A DNA stretch of 64,000 nucleotides from the NCBI GenBank assembly GCA_905250885.1, contig CAJNOQ010000091.1, positions 1-64,000 on the forward strand, read 5' to 3'. The stretch's first letter is position 1, and every line of letters begins with the position of its first letter. Position numbers and translations under genes: made by a program. The DNA is from Didymodactylos carnosus (taxonomy: Eukaryota; Rotifera; Eurotatoria; Philodinida; Philodinidae). Below the pieces are notes generated by a model, which was not told the DNA's origin, made no database searches, and was given only the letters and a program-made list of their open reading frames with translations. Shown in pieces: positions 60,420-64,000 of this stretch.

Positions 60420-61500
60420 TTACGCGTGTTCACTAGCTATTATTGAACATGATATATCCATCTCATACGTTAACTTCACATTCACTCTTCGCTCGTCTCT
60501 AGGCATCAGAATGTCTATTGTTCTCGGTATGAGATGATACGGCAAACAACAGTACAATGACAATTTGTAATGAACAACAGTACAACGCAATTTGTTCCAG
60601 TCCTCTATAGTTTTTGGTACAAAAGAACCAGAAGCAAATTTTAGAGTGTAGTTCTGGCACTGGACCCGTTTGTTATGTGAGTTTCTCTTAGTTTGACGGG
60701 TGGATGGACGACTGTTAAGACTGCTATCAGAAAGAGCACTGCAACCGTGATAAAGTTTATAGAAATAAACTAAATGTGAAAATTTTCTCCGAGAGGATAA
60801 TGGTGGTAAATTCAACTGACTCGAAAGGATAGTAGAATTGGATACATAGCATTTTAGTATATTTCTACATGCTAGATTCTGTACTTTGTCTAATACAGAT
60901 AAATGAATAGAATAGGATGAATTATGAAATGATAGAACCATACTCCAAAGCCGGGCGAACACAAGTTTTATACAAGTGAAGACGTAATGTGAGATCCTGA
61001 GTAGGTCTCATGCCAGGCAATTTTAAGGCTGTTGAGCGTTCAATTTTTTTCTACTCACATTTTTTTATATTGACACCAACGAGGTTAGTGTCACACCAGC
61101 AAGTTACCTCATCAATACAAGATTGAGCCTCATCCAGATCACAGAGTAGAAACAGAACGTCGGCAAAAAGGGATGTTAATAGTGGAGGAGCTAACGATTG
61201 TAGTAAGTCATTTATAAATATGAGGTAAAGTAATGGGCCTAAGATTGACCCTTGAGGAATTCCGGAACTAATAGAAACAGAAAAAGAAGCGACCTCACCG
61301 GCGGATGAGTGTTGATTCACATTAAAAACAATTTCTACATGAAACAACTGACTTTCGGACTTTGTTGGGACATCGTGTGGAAATCCTTACTGCTATAATT
61401 CCAAATGAGCGAGAATGAAGGAGAGCGAGCGAGACAGTTATTCTGTTTAAATGTTGTTCAATTTTTCTTTTTCGTTAAATATCTTAACAAGGTCGTTATT
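60420..61500 (-). mobile_element. LINE relic: reverse transcriptase core and C-terminal region
   Basis: Reading from 61500 down, HDVPTKSESQLFHVEIVF leads into ISSGIPQGSILGPLLYLIFI (RT motif, 61347-61051) and SLFADVLFLL, where the catalytic FADD has become FADV. Then comes LHLYKTCVRPALEYG, and after a frame change LDKVQNLACRNILKCYVSNS, LPPLSSRRKFSHLVYFYKLY and SGSFVPKTIEDWNKL, ending at 60420. This is the order of a jockey/CR1-type LINE polymerase. The altered catalytic Asp and at least one frameshift near 60960 show it is dead. Its upstream part coincides with the local direct repeat. Confidence 0.8.
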
Positions 61501-61554
61501 CGTGTTATTCGATGTCGGACGTGCCGTTGAGCGAAAAGGTTGTCGTGTTCCTGA

Positions 61555-61729
61555 TGCCTAGTTGTAAATATCGCCTTTTTTATCGTTTCAATAGTCCTAT
61601 ATTGGTAGGCGATGCATCGCCTCTTGCACCTAGTGCATCGCTTTTACTCGATGCATCTAGATAACTAGATTTTTTTTACTCATCTATCTAGATGCACCAG
61701 CGAATGCATCTAGATATTTTTGCTGGGCA
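61555..61729. mobile_element. MITE-like block of GATGCATC words
   Basis: The ends TGCCTAGTTGTAAATATC and GATATTTTTGCTGGGCA are imperfect inverses. Between them GATGCATC, ATCTAGATGCA and TGCATCTAGATAA recur in both orientations. It sits directly at the end of the second direct-repeat copy (which ends 61554). Confidence 0.55.
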
Positions 61730-61964
61730 GGTTTTGCTTTGGTAGAACAATAATATGTTTTATTAGTTGTCATCAATGTAACACAATCTTTCTTTCTTAA
61801 TCTCGTATTATCGTTCGTTTTTATCAGAGAGTAACAAAGTAAATAACCTTCTAACAGATACTTTCATTGAGAACTTGTTTGACTAATATTCATTGTCGCA
61901 AAAATATCTGAATAAACGTAGGTAACAGCGACCCTCTTCCCTTTAACGCTGATTCATTTTTTAC

Positions 61965-62559
61965 CTATAGTACTACCAAATTGGGTGAATCGTATGGTTA
62001 TACGATTTATTTGTTTGATTTTATTGTACCCTCTTGAAACATTTCATGGAATAAACACTCACTCATCCGTGATATATGAACTATGTATATCATTATTTTT
62101 GTCCCATTCTTGTTGATCTACCTGCTTTCATAGAGTTTTGTCTTTCTCTCTCCTACCTGAACCACTATGAGTTAATTGTCCTATATATTACCTAAGTAAG
62201 GTGTGAGTTATTCTTCACGTATTACTCTCACTCTAGCCGTACAAAATCATAACTTCTTGCAATTTAATTTTTTCTTCTGCCTATAGCTACCCTGTAAGAC
62301 GCATAGGTACGCATCTGTTACCGAAATTTTTTTGATAGTAAAATAATATCAACGTACGATAAATTGTCCTCTCTTTATACTACACACGTACAAAAATAAA
62401 CATTTTGTTTACTTTAATATCTACGGAAAAATAAATAATTGCTGTTTTATGATTTAGTCATACTTTATCAAGGACAACACGTAAACAAAAAAACATAGTT
62501 TTGTTTAAAATATATTAGCCCGCCGATTACCTTCGACTGATCTGACATAGAAACAAATC
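61965..62559. other. Spacer upstream of the kinase gene
   Basis: AT-rich, no gene or repeat recognised. Should include the kinase promoter. Confidence 0.4.
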
Positions 62560-63602
62560 ATGGATTGGTTAACGACTGTTGACGAACATTGGCTTCATTC
62601 ATCTCCGTGGTTAGAAAAGAAATCATCGCCGCTTACATCTTTCGACGTTAGCTATCGTGACTACATATATCCGAGCACTGATCGTCTGGTAAATAAACAA
62701 CTTTATAACCCACTATTCTTCTTTGTATGTGAACCCATTACTTTTCTAGACATCACCTCGTGTATTTGCCAATATGCCAGACAGATCCGATTATTATTCA
62801 GATACATCATATTATTCGAAACCAGTGAGGAGAAAGACATTTAATCGCGATTATGAGACGTTGGGTTGTATAGGTAATGAAAAACGGTTTTCTCTGGTTA
62901 CGATATTCTATTACATTTTGCTCACATTAGAATTCATAATAACGTTATTCGTAGAGAGAAGTAGCATGTAGTCAAATGAACTATGTGTTCTGAAAAAATT
63001 GTTGTCGGGAAGCTACTTAGATACCAAATTTTCTTTTTCCACTTGATTTTGAAGACTCGCTTGTTGACTGTAGGTGTCGGTGGTTTTGGCCGTGCATATG
63101 AAGGAAGACGAAGATTTGATAATGCAGCAGTTGTTATCAAATTTCTACCCAAAACAAGTATTCTCAACTGGGGAACATTCGAAGGAGTAAGTCTACCAGC
63201 CATCCTATTGATTGCGTAGTGAATGAGTATCGCTTACTTTTGTAGAAACGTGTACCATATGAAATTGAAATATTGTGGAGATTACGAGGTGTACCAGGCG
63301 TAATAAAAATATTAGAACATTTTGAAGAGAAAGATCGTTTTATATTTATAATGGAAAAAATACCGGCTAGTGTCACAATTTTTGAATATGTCATGGAAAA
63401 TGGATCATTGGCAAGTACTGAACTATTAAGACATATCATACTCGAAATAATACGTATTAATATCACACTGAAAATGTATGGTGTATGGCACAGAGATTGT
63501 AAACCAGAAAATATTCTCTATTGTATGAATGATAGATCATTATGTTTTATCGACTTTGGATCAGCAGCACCGATGCAGTCAGGCGACTTTGGAGAATTTC
63601 AG
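62560..63602 (+). CDS. PIM-like serine/threonine protein kinase (3' end beyond window)
   Basis: Cytosolic protein kinase. Four exons, 62560-62688, 62750-62873, 63074-63186 and 63246-63602 (introns 61, 200 and 59 bp), encode the first 241 residues in continuous phase. The glycine loop is GVGGFGRAYEG (85-95) and the ATP-anchoring Lys is K107 (VVIK). The catalytic loop HRDCKPEN has D206, K208 and N211, and the metal-binding DFG is at 225-227 (FIDFGSAA). PYEIEILWRLRGVPGVIKIL and IMEKIPASVTIFEYV fit the PIM group (VP.E..LL, ERP...LF), whose members lack regulatory phosphorylation of the loop. An N-terminal ~80-residue extension is polar. The next exon, expected to carry the APE/SPPEW region, is not in the remaining 400 bases. 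The last intron therefore extends to or past 64000, where the window ends in ..GACATTAG, a possible acceptor. Confidence 0.87.
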
Positions 63603-64000
63603 GTAAACTATATGATATGAAAATGCTGTACAAAATTTGATCAAAAGAATGAGGATCATCGATACGTAAATTACTGGTCCTGCACACATCGAAATTTGTT
63701 TGCACATTATTTTCAAAAAGTGTATTATTCATCTACCTTGACATGCTGAGCTATTTATATTAGACAAGAATGTTAGTAACTAATTTGGAGAATGAAAAGA
63801 TAAATGGTAGTTGAGAGACCCGCTTTTAACAGCTCAGCAATTATCTTTTCTCTTTCGACATTTTATTGTCTACATGTCAGATCGACCAGTTTCAAGGTAG
63901 TACTGTTTTATAGGGTCAAAACTGAATTATTCGCGCTATAGACAATTAACCTCTTATATATTTGTCTTTGTAATATGATGATCGAGATAACTGACATTAG
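63603..64000 (+). other. Intron of the kinase gene, running to the window end
   Basis: Begins GTAAAC directly after CAG at 63602. No kinase subdomain VIII-XI sequence is found in it on the plus strand. The final bases CATTAG could be the acceptor. Confidence 0.5.

Larger units (their letters stand above)
57029..61964. mobile_element. 4.9-kb composite bounded by ~215-bp inverted repeats
   Basis: The block 57029-57240 (AACAAGTTCTCAATGAAAGT, GATAATACGAGATTAAGA, TAAAACATATTATTGTTCTA) is repeated inverted at 61743-61964 at about 88-90% identity. Inside, a ~250-bp sequence is repeated directly (57273-57819 and 61308-61554), with a shorter third copy at 58168-58239. The interior also holds LINE pieces and MITEs listed separately. 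It may be one large foldback-type element, or a segment duplicated in inverted orientation. No transposase is visible. Confidence 0.55.

Noticed and set aside
1-64000. CRISPR array, bacterial operons or horizontally acquired bacterial cluster
   Set aside because: No regularly spaced identical direct repeats; genes carry small spliceosomal introns and animal domain architectures.

Overview
This window is eukaryotic nuclear DNA. It is AT-rich (roughly one third G+C by eye), with small GT-AG introns mostly 52-69 bp long and long gene-poor stretches crowded with inverted-repeat elements. Animal-type genes are present: RNase H2 subunit A, ribosomal protein uS9/RPS16, a Pointed-domain (ETS-type SAM) protein, a nuclear receptor, a VWA protein and a PIM-like kinase. 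F-box and B-box single-copy-style genes lie among many foldback elements. My best guess is a bdelloid rotifer (Adineta/Rotaria type). That is an inference from gene structure, not a database match.

Layout. 1-7.4 kb: mostly mobile-element debris, with the broken 5' part of RNASEH2A (minus, 2349-2832) cut exactly at the end of a 0.9-kb foldback element, plus several hairpin MITEs and a hAT-type MITE with an 8-bp target duplication (6460-6888). 8-8.8 kb: nicotinamidase (minus). 8.8-17.6 kb: no intact gene; a near-perfect 365-bp palindrome, a CACTA/Tnp2-type transposase relic, and a broken virus-like glycoprotein relic carrying an inserted foldback element. 17.6-24.5 kb: F-box protein, RPS16, a large foldback, and a B-box/coiled-coil protein. 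24.5-30 kb: repeat-rich spacer, then a five-exon MFS (SLC16-like) transporter whose 5' end abuts a MITE. 33-36.6 kb: Pointed-domain/Gln-rich protein lacking an ETS domain (minus) and a small secreted Cys-rich protein (minus). 37-38.3 kb: a composite foldback around a LINE 3' relic. 38.7-41.65 kb: an eight-exon VWA + DUF4537-like + coiled-coil gene. 45.2-47.0 kb: a four-exon nuclear receptor (minus). 47-56.7 kb: a gene desert with only simple repeats and one short inverted pair. 57.0-62.0 kb: a 4.9-kb region bounded by about 215-bp inverted repeats, containing LINE pieces, three copies of a repeat (one interrupted by a hAT-type MITE, two showing the empty site) and foldback-in-MITE nesting. 62.6 kb to the end: a PIM-like Ser/Thr kinase running off the window.

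The genes do not form a pathway. They are separate housekeeping, signalling and transcription genes embedded in non-autonomous element debris. The main structural theme is many foldback or MITE elements, several of which share ends or are filled with one private short self-complementary word. Exon coordinates were worked out by hand from splice sites and reading phase. Every model given here keeps phase across all its introns.
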